Assembly (NCBI GenBank): GCA_023437715.1
Contig: JAEZFK010000042.1
Location: 1 to 64,000 of the forward strand
Source: Bacillota bacterium
GTDB taxonomy: Bacteria > Bacillota > Clostridia > Lachnospirales > Lachnospiraceae
Length of the DNA: 64,000 bases
Direction: 5' to 3'
Shown here: positions 8,173 to 16,878 of the stretch, one piece after another
Position numbering within the stretch: position 1 is the first letter of the stretch
Layout of the letters: every line of letters starts with the position of its first letter
Program-made: the position numbers and the translations under genes
The notes under the pieces: model-generated
What the model was told of the DNA's origin: nothing
What the model saw: the letters and a program-made list of their open reading frames with translations, nothing else
The model's database searches: none

Positions 8173-9003
8173 ATGAAAAAGAAAGTGAAAGCTTCCACGG
8201 TCATTGTCTGTATCGTGACCCTGGGACTGATGATGATATCTCTGTTTCCCTATTATTACATGGTCCTTCAGTCCTTTCTGCCCTGGAACATGGTGGATAA
8301 GGCCCTGATTCCCAAAGGGGTGTCTTTAGACAGCTACCGGTACTTACTGGGCGGAAAGGGAGCCGGCTCCGGCGATGCCCTTCAGTGGATACGGGCCCTG
8401 ATGAATTCCTTTATCGTATCCATTCCTACGGCGGCAATTTCCGTATGGATCGGCCTTATGACCGGCTACGCCGCCACCCATATGAAATATAAGGGAAAGG
8501 GAATCATCTATTCCTCCCTGTTATTCCAGATGTTTTTCCCGGTAATCATTCTGCTGGTGCCAAGGTATATGCTGATCAGGCCGCTGGCGAACCATTACCT
8601 GGGAATGATTCTTCCCCTTGTCATTTCCATATGGGGAATTTTCATGTATATCAATTACTTCAAGACAGTCCCTGCCTCCGTGTTTGAGGCGGCCAGGATT
8701 GACGGAGCAAGTGATTTTAAAATACTGATGAGGATAGCCCTGCCTTCTACCAAGTCTATCAGCATCATCGTATTTTTATCTGTATTTATGACGAGATGGA
8801 ATGAGCTGATGTGGGATATGCTGGTGGCGCCTGATATAAAAATGCAGACCTTAAATGTCATGATTTCCACACAGTTTAATCAGAATTCAACATTGCCGGG
8901 ACCTATGTACGCCGCCTCTGTTGTATTGACCCTTCCGGTCATTATTTTATTCCTGTGTTTCTCAAAGTACTTTAAAGAAGGAATTAATTTTATGCTGAAA
9001 TAG
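8173..9003 (+). CDS. ABC sugar transporter permease, MalG/UgpE type
   Basis: 276 residues from the ATG at 8173, which has TAGGAGG upstream. Earlier in-frame ATG 8155 lies inside the previous gene and is rejected as start. Six hydrophobic segments are visible, with the EAA motif VFEAARIDGASDFKILMRIALP near residue 170 (key residues EAA...DGA...LP) and the terminal LCFSKYFKEGINFMLK typical of MalG-like permeases. It pairs with the upstream permease 11 bases away. Confidence 0.9.
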   Translation: MKKKVKASTVIVCIVTLGLMMISLFPYYYMVLQSFLPWNMVDKALIPKGVSLDSYRYLLGGKGAGSGDALQWIRALMNSFIVSIPTAAISVWIGLMTGYAATHMKYKGKGIIYSSLLFQMFFPVIILLVPRYMLIRPLANHYLGMILPLVISIWGIFMYINYFKTVPASVFEAARIDGASDFKILMRIALPSTKSISIIVFLSVFMTRWNELMWDMLVAPDIKMQTLNVMISTQFNQNSTLPGPMYAASVVLTLPVIILFLCFSKYFKEGINFMLK

Positions 9004-9058
9004 GAAAAGGGCTGAAAGAAAATTAAGAAAGGGATGTCACATGTGGCAGTGAAAATAA

Positions 9059-10156
9059 ATGGATAAGACAATGATGAATGAGACCGGGCTGAAGAGGTGT
9101 GAAAATAACCCTCTCCTTAAAATAGAGGATGTAAAGCCATCCTGCCATAACTTTGTTGTAAAAGGGATATTTAACTGCGGTGCAACAAAATATAAGGACG
9201 AATATCTGCTTTTATGCCGGGTGGCTGAGGCCGTGGAAAGTGAAAGGGAAGATGAGGTCTGCTTTCCGGTCGTGGCCGAAAAGGACCAGAAGAATTATTT
9301 TGAAATAATTACCATCAGAAAATCAGAGCATCCGGAGCTTTGCTTTGATGATGCGAGAACCATTACCAGGGGAAGAGACGGAAACAGCAGCGTCGTATAT
9401 TTAACCACCTTATCCCACTTACGGCTGGCCAGATCAAAGGACGGGATACACTTTACCCTGGATGATAAGCCTACGATTATGCCCAATGCCAATGAGGAGT
9501 GCTGGGGAATGGAAGACCCCAGGATAACCCGGATCGGGGATGTGTACTATATTAATTATACGGCGGTATCCCCTCAGGGAGCGGCCACCGCTTTGATTAC
9601 CACAGAAGATTTCATCCGGTATGAAAGAAAGGGGATTATATTCCTGCCGGAAAATAAAGATGTGGCCATTTTCCCGGAGAAGGTGGGAGAGGATTACTAT
9701 GCTTTCAACCGGCCTGTGCCTAAGGGAATCGGAACACCGGATATCTGGCTGTCCAAGTCAAAGGACATGATCCACTGGGGAGAGCATAAGCACTTCTGCG
9801 GTGTCTCTGAGGAGGGCTGGGAGAATGGAAGAATCGGAGGAGGAGCTCCTCCGGTCAAGACGGAAAAGGGATGGCTGAAGATTTATCATGCCGCTGACCG
9901 GAACAACCGGTATTGTCTGGGAGCTTTTCTTCTGGATGAAAAGAATCCGGAGAAGATTCTGGCAAAATCCCGGCAGCCTCTGGTGGAGCCGGAAATGGAT
10001 TATGAGGTAAACGGCTTCTTCGGACAGGTCGTATTCACCTGCGGCTGTATCTGTGAGGATGAGAATTTGAAAATCTATTACGGAGCGGCAGATGACAGCG
10101 TCTGCATGGCGGAAATCAGCCTGGCGGATGTTTATAAGCATCTGGGCGTCCTGTAA
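9059..10156 (+). CDS. GH130-family glycoside phosphorylase/hydrolase (beta-mannoside type)
   Basis: 365 residues forming a five-bladed beta-propeller of glycoside hydrolase family 130. Signatures are NPLL near the N-terminus, FNCGATKYKDEYLLLCR, the catalytic-site motif WGMEDPRIT near residue 148 with the family Asp, IFPEKVGEDYYAFNRP, and GGGAPPVKTEKGWLKIYH near 260. Most GH130 enzymes phosphorolyse beta-1,4- or beta-1,2-mannosides to mannose-1-phosphate; some hydrolyse. The next gene encodes a phosphohexomutase able to convert mannose-1-phosphate, which supports phosphorolysis. The His/Arg phosphate-binding set was not verified (NRP replaces the common HRP). The ribosome site at 9059 is weak. 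Confidence 0.82.
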   Translation: MDKTMMNETGLKRCENNPLLKIEDVKPSCHNFVVKGIFNCGATKYKDEYLLLCRVAEAVESEREDEVCFPVVAEKDQKNYFEIITIRKSEHPELCFDDARTITRGRDGNSSVVYLTTLSHLRLARSKDGIHFTLDDKPTIMPNANEECWGMEDPRITRIGDVYYINYTAVSPQGAATALITTEDFIRYERKGIIFLPENKDVAIFPEKVGEDYYAFNRPVPKGIGTPDIWLSKSKDMIHWGEHKHFCGVSEEGWENGRIGGGAPPVKTEKGWLKIYHAADRNNRYCLGAFLLDEKNPEKILAKSRQPLVEPEMDYEVNGFFGQVVFTCGCICEDENLKIYYGAADDSVCMAEISLADVYKHLGVL

Positions 10157-10182
10157 TTTGAGGTAATAGAAAGGAGCTCTTC

Positions 10183-11913
10183 ATGAGTTGGAAGGTGAAA
10201 TACAGGGAATGGATGGCCTATGGGGAGCTGGATGAGGCCCTTAGAAAAGAGCTGTCCGCCTGCGGGGAGACAGAGCTTGAGGAGCGGTTTTCCTGGGACC
10301 TAGCCTTTGGCACCGGCGGACTTAGGGGGAAACTGGGAGCAGGAACCAACCGGATGAATGTATACACGGTTGCCAGAGCCACCAGGGGCTTTGGGAAGTA
10401 TCTGCTGCAAATGGCAAAGAAGCCCTCCTGCGCCATTGCCTATGACAGCCGGAACATGAGCGAAGCCTTTGCAAGGCTGGCCGCCCGGGAGCTGGCCAAA
10501 AAGGGCATAAAGGTATATCTGTACCGAAAGCTTGCGCCAACCCCCATGCTGTCCTATGCCGTAAGATATTACGGCTGCAGCGGAGGAATTGTAATTACTG
10601 CAAGTCATAATCCCGGAGAGTATAATGGATATAAGGTCTATGGCCCTGACGGCTGCCAGCTGACCGTGGAGGCTGCCGGGAAGGTGGCTGCTTATATAGA
10701 AAAGGAATCCTGTTTTTTAGAAAATTCTATAAAAAATCCTATAGAAGATTTTATGGAAGAGCCCCGGACTTCCCGGGGCCTGGGCAGGAGCTTCGACCAA
10801 TATCTCAATGAGAAACAGATTGAATTCATAAGTGATGAGGCGGAGGCCTCTTATTTTCAGGAAGTCATGAAAGCTTCCACCGCCATGGAACCGGAGCCCC
10901 TTAAGGTTGTTTACAGCCCCTTAAACGGAACCGGCAGTATTCCTGTCAGAAGGGCGCTGGAACGGTATCCTGATTTAAGGGTTTTTACAGTGAAGGAACA
11001 GGAACTGCCCGATGGAAGCTTCCCAACCTGCCCCTATCCGAATCCGGAGGCCGGGGCGGCTATGGAGCTTGCCGCAAGGCTGGCTGAGGAAAAACAGGCG
11101 GACTTTTTCCTGGCCACCGATCCCGACTGCGACAGGGTGGGGGTGGGAGCCGTGGCGAAAGACGGAGGGAAACGGTTATTTACGGGAAATGAAATCGGAG
11201 TACTGCTGTTTGATTATATCTGCGGCTTTCGGAAGCGGACGGGTACTATGCCCCAGCGGCCCGTAGCGGTTAAGACCATTGTCACCACGCCCATGGCAGA
11301 GGCCATAGCGGCAAAATACCAGGTGGAATTGAGAAATGTTCTTACAGGCTTTAAATTCATCGGAGAGCAGATCGGCTTACTGGAAAAGGAAAAAGAGGAA
11401 GAACGTTTTATCTTTGGGTTTGAGGAAAGCTGCGGATACCTGTCAGGGACCTATGTCAGGGATAAAGACGGAGTAAACGGCGCTGTCCTTATCTGCGAAA
11501 TGGCGGCATTCCATAAAAGACGGGGAAAAGACTTACTCCAGGCCCTGGAAGAGCTGTATTCAATCTATGGATATTATGAGAACAAGCTGCTTTCCTATGA
11601 ATTTTCAGGAGTCAACGGAAGGAAAGCCATGGATAAAATCATGGCTGACATAAGAAATGACAGAAAGGCTTTCCCGGGTGGGGCTGTCAAGGACAGCACG
11701 GATTACTTAACAGATAATACGGGACTTCCAAAAAGCAATGTTATTTCCCTTATACTTGAGAATGGCAGCAGAATCATCATCCGCCCGTCAGGCACAGAGC
11801 CAAAACTAAAGCTCTACCTCATGGTAAAAGGGCCAGGGAAGGAAGAAGCGGCATCGGCGGTGAATAAGCTTGCTTCCTGCTGCAATCTTTGGGTGAATAA
11901 GTATTCCGGTTAG
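10183..11913 (+). CDS. Phosphohexomutase (phosphoglucomutase/phosphomannomutase family)
   Basis: 576 residues, the long PgcA/Pgm2-like form of the alpha-D-phosphohexomutase family. Four domains are marked by the active-site phosphoserine loop TASHNPGEYNGYK (near residue 140), the metal-binding loop DPDCDRVGVG (near 315), the sugar-binding loop GFEESCGYL (near 410) and the phosphate-binding loop RPSGTEPKLKLY (near 530). It interconverts hexose-1- and 6-phosphates. Between GH130 and LacI its likely task is mannose-1-phosphate to mannose-6-phosphate, or glucose-1-phosphate if the phosphorylase acts on another substrate. The ribosome site is AAAGGAG. Confidence 0.9.
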   Translation: MSWKVKYREWMAYGELDEALRKELSACGETELEERFSWDLAFGTGGLRGKLGAGTNRMNVYTVARATRGFGKYLLQMAKKPSCAIAYDSRNMSEAFARLAARELAKKGIKVYLYRKLAPTPMLSYAVRYYGCSGGIVITASHNPGEYNGYKVYGPDGCQLTVEAAGKVAAYIEKESCFLENSIKNPIEDFMEEPRTSRGLGRSFDQYLNEKQIEFISDEAEASYFQEVMKASTAMEPEPLKVVYSPLNGTGSIPVRRALERYPDLRVFTVKEQELPDGSFPTCPYPNPEAGAAMELAARLAEEKQADFFLATDPDCDRVGVGAVAKDGGKRLFTGNEIGVLLFDYICGFRKRTGTMPQRPVAVKTIVTTPMAEAIAAKYQVELRNVLTGFKFIGEQIGLLEKEKEEERFIFGFEESCGYLSGTYVRDKDGVNGAVLICEMAAFHKRRGKDLLQALEELYSIYGYYENKLLSYEFSGVNGRKAMDKIMADIRNDRKAFPGGAVKDSTDYLTDNTGLPKSNVISLILENGSRIIIRPSGTEPKLKLYLMVKGPGKEEAASAVNKLASCCNLWVNKYSG

Positions 11914-11956
11914 CTCTGCAAACTTTTGGTCGTGGACAACAGGAGGAGGAATTGAC

Positions 11957-12988
11957 ATGAAACCAACGATGAAAGATATTGCTGATGTACATGGGGTATC
12001 CATTAATGCGGTGTCCCTTGCTCTCAATAATAAACCGGGAGTCAGTGAGGAGATGAGGCTTAAGATCCTGCGCACCGCAGATGAACTGGGATATCTGGAG
12101 GAAAAGGAGAAGTTCTTAAGAACCTATGAAAAGACCAATCTCTGTGTGATGATGCAGAAAAGGTATTCCAAGGATATGAACTTCTATGGAATCATTCTGT
12201 ATGCCGTTGTAGAGGAAGCCAAACGGAACGGATACGATGTATCCATGAATTTTTTCGATGATGATGAGATGGAGGTTCCCAAGATGATTGTGGAACGAAG
12301 GGGAAGCGGTATCATTGTCATCGGAAAAATCAGTGACAGCAACATTGATACCCTGCAGAAATATAAAATCCCCATGGTATTGGCCGATCACGCATCGCTG
12401 ATAAAAAATATAGACAGCATCCTGACGGATAACAGGCTGGGCGGTTTCATTGTGGTTAAGTATCTGCTTCAGAAAGGATTTAAGAAAATCGGTTTCTTTG
12501 GAGAGCTGTCTTATTCCCTGAGCATTAAGGAACGGTTCTGGGGCTACCAGGAGGCGCTGAAAGCTCTGGGGCCCGAGGAGCTTAAGGCCCATCTGGGGGA
12601 ATATGTGGATAGGTATTCCATATTTGAGGGGATTGAGTCGGCAGTTTTGAATAATTATAATAAGCAGATTGTGGAGCTGGTGAAAAGCAAGGAACATCTG
12701 CCGGAGGTTTTTGTCTGCTCCAATGATAAGGCGGCCCTGGCCCTGATGATGGCTCTGCAGGTGCTGGGATATAAGATTCCGGTAGACATATCCATTGTTG
12801 GCTTTGATAATATAGATATGTGCGAGAAAATAAGGCCAAAACTGACCACCGTCAATGTAAATAAAGAAATCATGGGAAAACGGGTGGTTCAAAGGCTGAT
12901 CTACCGGCTGAACCACATGGATGCCTTATCTGAAAATACTGTGATCGGCGTGAATTTAGTGGAGAGAGAAACGGTAAAGCTGCCGTAG
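11957..12988 (+). CDS. LacI-family transcriptional regulator of the mannoside operon
   Basis: 343 residues. The N-terminal DNA-binding domain is MKDIADVHGVSINAVSLALN with the hinge following to about residue 60, then a periplasmic-binding-protein-like sensor domain (RGSGIIVIGKISDSNIDTL; SIVGFDNIDMCEKIRPKLTT near 275). The usual LacI minor-groove helix is somewhat altered (LRTADELGYLEEKEKF). AGGAGGAGG precedes the start. It is the last gene of the operon and probably represses it until the oligosaccharide or a product is present. Confidence 0.88.
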   Translation: MKPTMKDIADVHGVSINAVSLALNNKPGVSEEMRLKILRTADELGYLEEKEKFLRTYEKTNLCVMMQKRYSKDMNFYGIILYAVVEEAKRNGYDVSMNFFDDDEMEVPKMIVERRGSGIIVIGKISDSNIDTLQKYKIPMVLADHASLIKNIDSILTDNRLGGFIVVKYLLQKGFKKIGFFGELSYSLSIKERFWGYQEALKALGPEELKAHLGEYVDRYSIFEGIESAVLNNYNKQIVELVKSKEHLPEVFVCSNDKAALALMMALQVLGYKIPVDISIVGFDNIDMCEKIRPKLTTVNVNKEIMGKRVVQRLIYRLNHMDALSENTVIGVNLVERETVKLP

Positions 12989-13017
12989 ACCATCAGCCTC
13001 CCCTTTAAGGACACTTT

Positions 13018-13569
13018 TTATTTCGGAAAGCAGTTCATAAAATAACTGCAGATTTGCTCCGGCGGTTCCTGACAGCCATGATCAACCCAGCGTTTTAAGC
13101 ACATGGTAATACCGGCTTGATAAAAGACAAAATAGTACATCATTTCTTCCTCCGAGGTGATTCCCTTTTGAAAGGCGTTCGGTTTTACTGCCATGTTCCA
13201 TAGGGGTTCAAAGCCAGCCTCAATGGGAAAACTTTTTCGTTTGTTCAGGCAGGCACGGTAAAAGCGCTGATGATCCCGTATAAAATATAAAAACGGCAGA
13301 ATGTATTCTGCTGTGGTGAAAAAAGCTCCATTCAGTTTACCCGGATCATATTGTGACAACAGACAGGCATTCATTTTTTTCTCCAATTTATCCAGCAGAT
13401 CGTAAACGTCCTGATAATGAGAATAAAAAGTGGTCCGATTGATATTTGCAGCCTGACAAATGGAACGAACGGTAATCTGCCGGATATCATGGGTATCCAG
13501 CATGCAGACAAAGCATTCTTCGATTTTCTTTTCATTATCCTGAAACCGTTGATTATTTTTTGTGTTCAT
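13018..13569 (-). CDS. TetR/AcrR-family regulator
   Basis: 183 residues. The helix-turn-helix is at about 25-55 (DIRQITVRSICQAANINRTT then FYSHYQDVYDLLDKLE), which is the TetR_N signature. The helical C-terminal half (FTTAEYILPFLYFIRDHQRFY, YYFVFYQAGITMCLKRWVDHG) resembles the TetR_C ligand domain of the YfiR/DhaS-like Firmicute group. It is divergent from a zinc-type dehydrogenase and their promoters overlap, so it most likely controls that gene and itself. Confidence 0.85.
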   Translation of the reverse strand: MNTKNNQRFQDNEKKIEECFVCMLDTHDIRQITVRSICQAANINRTTFYSHYQDVYDLLDKLEKKMNACLLSQYDPGKLNGAFFTTAEYILPFLYFIRDHQRFYRACLNKRKSFPIEAGFEPLWNMAVKPNAFQKGITSEEEMMYYFVFYQAGITMCLKRWVDHGCQEPPEQICSYFMNCFPK

Positions 13570-13639
13570 TGAGATCCCTTTCCCGCTATTATCCCGACAC
13601 TTGAAAATAAATTGATGATTGTGCCTCTCTGATGCAGAT

Positions 13640-13680
13640 ATTATACTTAATTTGTATTAACAGTACAAGTGTTGTGATAA
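13640..13680. promoter_or_regulatory. Overlapping divergent promoters of TetR and dehydrogenase genes
   Basis: Plus strand: TTGTAT (13652-13657), 17-bp spacer, TGATAA (13675-13680). Minus strand: TTGTAC (13663-13668), 17-bp spacer, TATAAT (13640-13645). The two promoters face each other and overlap, so polymerase cannot occupy both. CAAGTGT (13666-13672) lies in the shared segment, and its inverse ACACTTG is at 13597-13603, a possible TetR operator pair. Confidence 0.6.
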
Positions 13681-13711
13681 AATTCTTGAAAATCAGATGG
13701 AGGTCTTTTTA

Positions 13712-14722
13712 ATGAAAGCTGCTATTTATAACGGTGAGAAGGATGTTGTGGTCGTTGATCTTGAATCGCCGGTCTGCGGAGACGGTGATATCATCATCAA
13801 AAATATTTATTCCAGTATCTGTGGTACGGATGTTGCCGTCTTTAACCACGGCCCTGCTACCGGACATAAAGTGACGGTGGGAGGAGAGTTCGGACATGAA
13901 ACCATATCTGAGGTGGCTGCCGTTGGTAAAAATGTCCGAGATATAAAAGTGGGGCAGCGCGTTTACCCATATCCAATTCTCGCTAAAGGCGACAAGAACC
14001 GTGCAGGCACTCTGGGCGGTTTCTCCGAGTGCATTTTGGTGCCCAATGCTGAACTGAACAAACAAGTCTATGCAGTAAGCGATAAAATCTCATCTAAAGT
14101 GGGCTGCCTGATCGAGCCCTTTACAATTGGAAATCGCGCGGCCAGGCGTGCGGCACCGAAACAGGGAGAAAGTGCCATTGTATTTGGCGCGGGTACGATC
14201 GGTATTGCGGTAGCAATTGCACTGCAGCAGTTTGGCTGCGGCAAGATTATGGTAACGGATATTTCCGACTTCCGTTTGGAAAAAGTAAAGGGGCTGGGAT
14301 TTGAAATCTGCAATTCTGCGAAAGAGAATCTAAAAGAGAAAGCAATGAAGGTGTTTGGAACTGCGCCCAGTCTGTCTGGTCAGACGGCAGATGCGGACAT
14401 CTACGTCGACGCGGCAGGGGCTCCTTCCATTCTCGATTTCTATCAGGAAACAGGTAAAATCGAAAGCCGTATAGTTGTAGTAGCGGTGCTGGCCGGCAAG
14501 CGCCCTGTAGATATACTTTCGATGACTTATTCCCAGCAGGCTCTGATTGGCAGCGGCGGATATATGCCGGAGGATGTCCGGGATGTCATGTCAATGATGG
14601 AGAGCGGAAAATATAATCTGGAGTCCATCATCACCCATGAATTTGGGTTAAAGGATATTTCGGAAGCCATCAAAACAGCAGGAAAGGTTGATGAGGCACT
14701 GAATGTGGTAATCAAATTTTAA
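13712..14722 (+). CDS. Zinc-type medium-chain dehydrogenase
   Basis: 336 residues from the ATG at 13712 behind GGAGG; an in-frame ATG at 13697 has no site. The GroES-like catalytic domain shows SSICGTD (catalytic Zn Cys), GGEFGHE (Zn His) and LIEPF (Glu). The Rossmann domain has VFGAGTIGIAVA near residue 155. The four-cysteine structural zinc lobe seen in many alcohol dehydrogenases is absent, replaced by a short YPYPILAKGDKNRAG segment. The substrate is unknown; similar proteins oxidise polyols or secondary alcohols. It is regulated by the divergent TetR protein. Confidence 0.8.
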   Translation: MKAAIYNGEKDVVVVDLESPVCGDGDIIIKNIYSSICGTDVAVFNHGPATGHKVTVGGEFGHETISEVAAVGKNVRDIKVGQRVYPYPILAKGDKNRAGTLGGFSECILVPNAELNKQVYAVSDKISSKVGCLIEPFTIGNRAARRAAPKQGESAIVFGAGTIGIAVAIALQQFGCGKIMVTDISDFRLEKVKGLGFEICNSAKENLKEKAMKVFGTAPSLSGQTADADIYVDAAGAPSILDFYQETGKIESRIVVVAVLAGKRPVDILSMTYSQQALIGSGGYMPEDVRDVMSMMESGKYNLESIITHEFGLKDISEAIKTAGKVDEALNVVIKF

Positions 14723-14874
14723 ATAAAACTCAGCCTTAATTGGATTTATAAATCAAAAAAGTAAATCTGGGAATACGGTTTTTTTTAATAGCGGATGCAA
14801 AGGGAAAGACAGCGCTTTCTTTTATTAAGAAAATTTTAGAAATATTAAATTATCAGAAAAAATATAAATAAAAG

Positions 14875-14903
14875 TTGCAATTCGCCCTTTTTTTTAATAT
14901 AAT
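14875..14903 (+). promoter_or_regulatory. Promoter placing the transcription start at the DUF1538 ATG
   Basis: TTGCAA (14875-14880), exactly 17 bp, then perfect TATAAT (14898-14903). The expected +1, seven bases after the -10 box, is 14910, the A of the ATG. No Shine-Dalgarno sequence occurs in the six bases between the -10 box and the ATG. Confidence 0.7.
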
Positions 14904-14909
14904 AAGAAT

Positions 14910-16514
14910 ATGAAAACATTACGTACATTAAAAGAAGTCTTTTTATCTTCACTCCCATTAGTTATTATAATAATAATTGTATGCGGATTTGTAGCGCCTC
15001 TGGAAAATCTTTCCGACTATTTTAAATTATTGATAGGCTATGCCAGCGTTGTATTCGGGCAGGCTTTTTTCCTTGTCGGACTGGATTCCAGCATCCTGCC
15101 CATCGGGAAGCTTGTAGGAAGCTCCCTGATCAAATTCCACAGAAGAATATTTATTATATTATTCGGTGTTTTGTTCGGGATTCTTGCAACGGTGGCGGAG
15201 CCTGCCCTTGCAGTACTTGCGCGGCAGACTCATATGATCATGAATGAAGTGAACGAAACTGTTTTTGTATGGATACTGAGCACGGGTGTGGGCGTATTCG
15301 TCGGGTTTGCACTTCACCGTATTATCAAGGATATGAATATTAAGGTGGTCTTTGCGATCCTCTATATCCTGATATTTTTAACGGTGATATTTGTGCCTGA
15401 GGAATTTGTGGCGCTGGCCTTTGACGGCAGCGGGGCGACCACCGGTGACATTTCCGTTCCCTTTATTCTGGCGCTGGGCGTTGGTATTTCGGCTACCATG
15501 TCAAAGCGCAAAACCAATGATGATACTTTCGGCATTATAGGTATGGCCTCTGTGGGCCCCATACTGGCGGTGTTTATTTATGGAATCATCTTAAATCTCA
15601 TGCATGACGGAAATATTCCTCCGGCCGGAGTCTATGACCCGGGGGCTGCGGAGAGCTTTTTTGAAATAGTTCTATCCAATATTTCCGGTGTGGCCCTTGC
15701 CTTGTTCCCCATTATTATCGTCTTTATACCGCTGCAGTTTTATCTCATTAAGCTGCCTAAAAGGCAGTTTATAAGAACTCTGTTAGGTTCGGTACCTGTG
15801 TATCTTGGATTACTCATCTTTTTATCAGGAATTGATTACGGCTTTGCGTTTGCGGGAAAATATATCGGGGAGGTGTTTTTAAATGCTGCCCGTCCGGACT
15901 GGTTTAAATGGCTTCTTCTCCCTCTGGGCTTTGTCCTGGGAATGGCCATTACCTTATCGGAGCCTGCTGTTACGGTTTTAGGCGAGCAGCTGGAGGAGAT
16001 AACCAACGGGCATATCAGAAAAATGACCATCCGCATGACCCTTGCCATTGGAATCGGATTTGCTTCCCTGCTGTCCATGCTGAAGATTCTGACCCAGATA
16101 AATATTCTCTGGTTCCTGATACCCCTTTATGCTATGGCTCTGATCATGATGCTGTTTACGTCCTCCCTGTTCGTAGGGCTGGCCTTTGATTCCGGAGGAG
16201 TGACCGGCGGCGCCCTGACCTCAGCCTTTTTAACACCCTTAACCTTGGGAACCGCCCAGGCGGTTGCGCTGACGGCAGGCAGTAAGGCCCAGTCCGTGCT
16301 GACCAATGGGTTCGGAATCATCGCATTTATATCCGTGACCCCATTGATCGCGGTACAGGCGCTGGGTATATTGTACGACAGACAGGTGAAGCGGACACAG
16401 GCGCTTAACGAAAAATTTGAGTTTGAAAATTATGAAGAATTGTCATTGTATGCGTCACAGATGGAAGACGATGAGACTCTCGGCGATATGTATGATGATC
16501 CTGATATGATTTAG
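14910..16514 (+). CDS. DUF1538 integral membrane protein (putative transporter), likely leaderless
   Basis: 534 residues with about twelve hydrophobic segments. The two halves are internally similar: VAEPALAVLARQ (near residue 92) matches LSEPAVTVLGEQ (near 350), and VALAFDGSGATTGDISVPFI matches GLAFDSGGVTGGALTSAFL (shortened). This duplicated architecture defines DUF1538. A charged tail follows from about 490. No residue set identifies the cargo. The two following genes encode PII-like proteins, so regulation by a small nucleotide or nitrogen/carbon signal is plausible. The ATG coincides with the predicted transcription start and has no ribosome site, and no alternative in-frame Met occurs for roughly 100 codons. 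Confidence 0.85.
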   Translation: MKTLRTLKEVFLSSLPLVIIIIIVCGFVAPLENLSDYFKLLIGYASVVFGQAFFLVGLDSSILPIGKLVGSSLIKFHRRIFIILFGVLFGILATVAEPALAVLARQTHMIMNEVNETVFVWILSTGVGVFVGFALHRIIKDMNIKVVFAILYILIFLTVIFVPEEFVALAFDGSGATTGDISVPFILALGVGISATMSKRKTNDDTFGIIGMASVGPILAVFIYGIILNLMHDGNIPPAGVYDPGAAESFFEIVLSNISGVALALFPIIIVFIPLQFYLIKLPKRQFIRTLLGSVPVYLGLLIFLSGIDYGFAFAGKYIGEVFLNAARPDWFKWLLLPLGFVLGMAITLSEPAVTVLGEQLEEITNGHIRKMTIRMTLAIGIGFASLLSMLKILTQINILWFLIPLYAMALIMMLFTSSLFVGLAFDSGGVTGGALTSAFLTPLTLGTAQAVALTAGSKAQSVLTNGFGIIAFISVTPLIAVQALGILYDRQVKRTQALNEKFEFENYEELSLYASQMEDDETLGDMYDDPDMI

Positions 16515-16544
16515 AACAAAACACTGGCTTCTAGGAGGGTCCCT

Positions 16545-16847
16545 ATGGAAAATATAGAATATATGGTTTTAATCACAGGCAGAAAGCAAAAGGATGTGCT
16601 TTTGAAGAGAATGTGCAGCATTGACAGCCGGATCGTCAATACAATGTATGGAAAGGGAACGGTCAAACCCAACTATCTGCTGGATATGCTGGGGCTGGTT
16701 CCCGAAGAAAATAAGGTAATTATGACTTGCATCTTGCCAAAAGAAAAGGTAGATGCTATATTTGATATATTGCTGAATGAGTTTAACTTTGGCCAGCCCA
16801 ATACAGGGATAGCCTTTACACTGCCCATTGTGGGTATGTCATTTTAA
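16545..16847 (+). CDS. PII-like signalling protein 1
   Basis: 100 residues with a ferredoxin-like beta-alpha-beta pattern: YMVLITGRKQKDVLLKRM, then NKVIMTCILPKEKVDAIFDI and GIAFTLPIVGMSF at the C-terminus, matching the PII C-terminal strand (G.AF..PV). It is shorter than canonical GlnB (112) and lacks the recognisable T-loop tyrosine, so uridylylation is unlikely. TAGGAGG lies 7 bases before the ATG. It sits 30 bases after the DUF1538 gene and probably gates it. Confidence 0.75.
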   Translation: MENIEYMVLITGRKQKDVLLKRMCSIDSRIVNTMYGKGTVKPNYLLDMLGLVPEENKVIMTCILPKEKVDAIFDILLNEFNFGQPNTGIAFTLPIVGMSF

Positions 16848-16878
16848 CTTTCATTATACCAGGAGGAAAATTAGTCAA

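Noticed and set aside
10218..10608. Several minus-strand frames opposite the phosphohexomutase gene
   Set aside because: They are shadows of a high-GC coding region without ribosome sites; the plus-strand gene has all family motifs.
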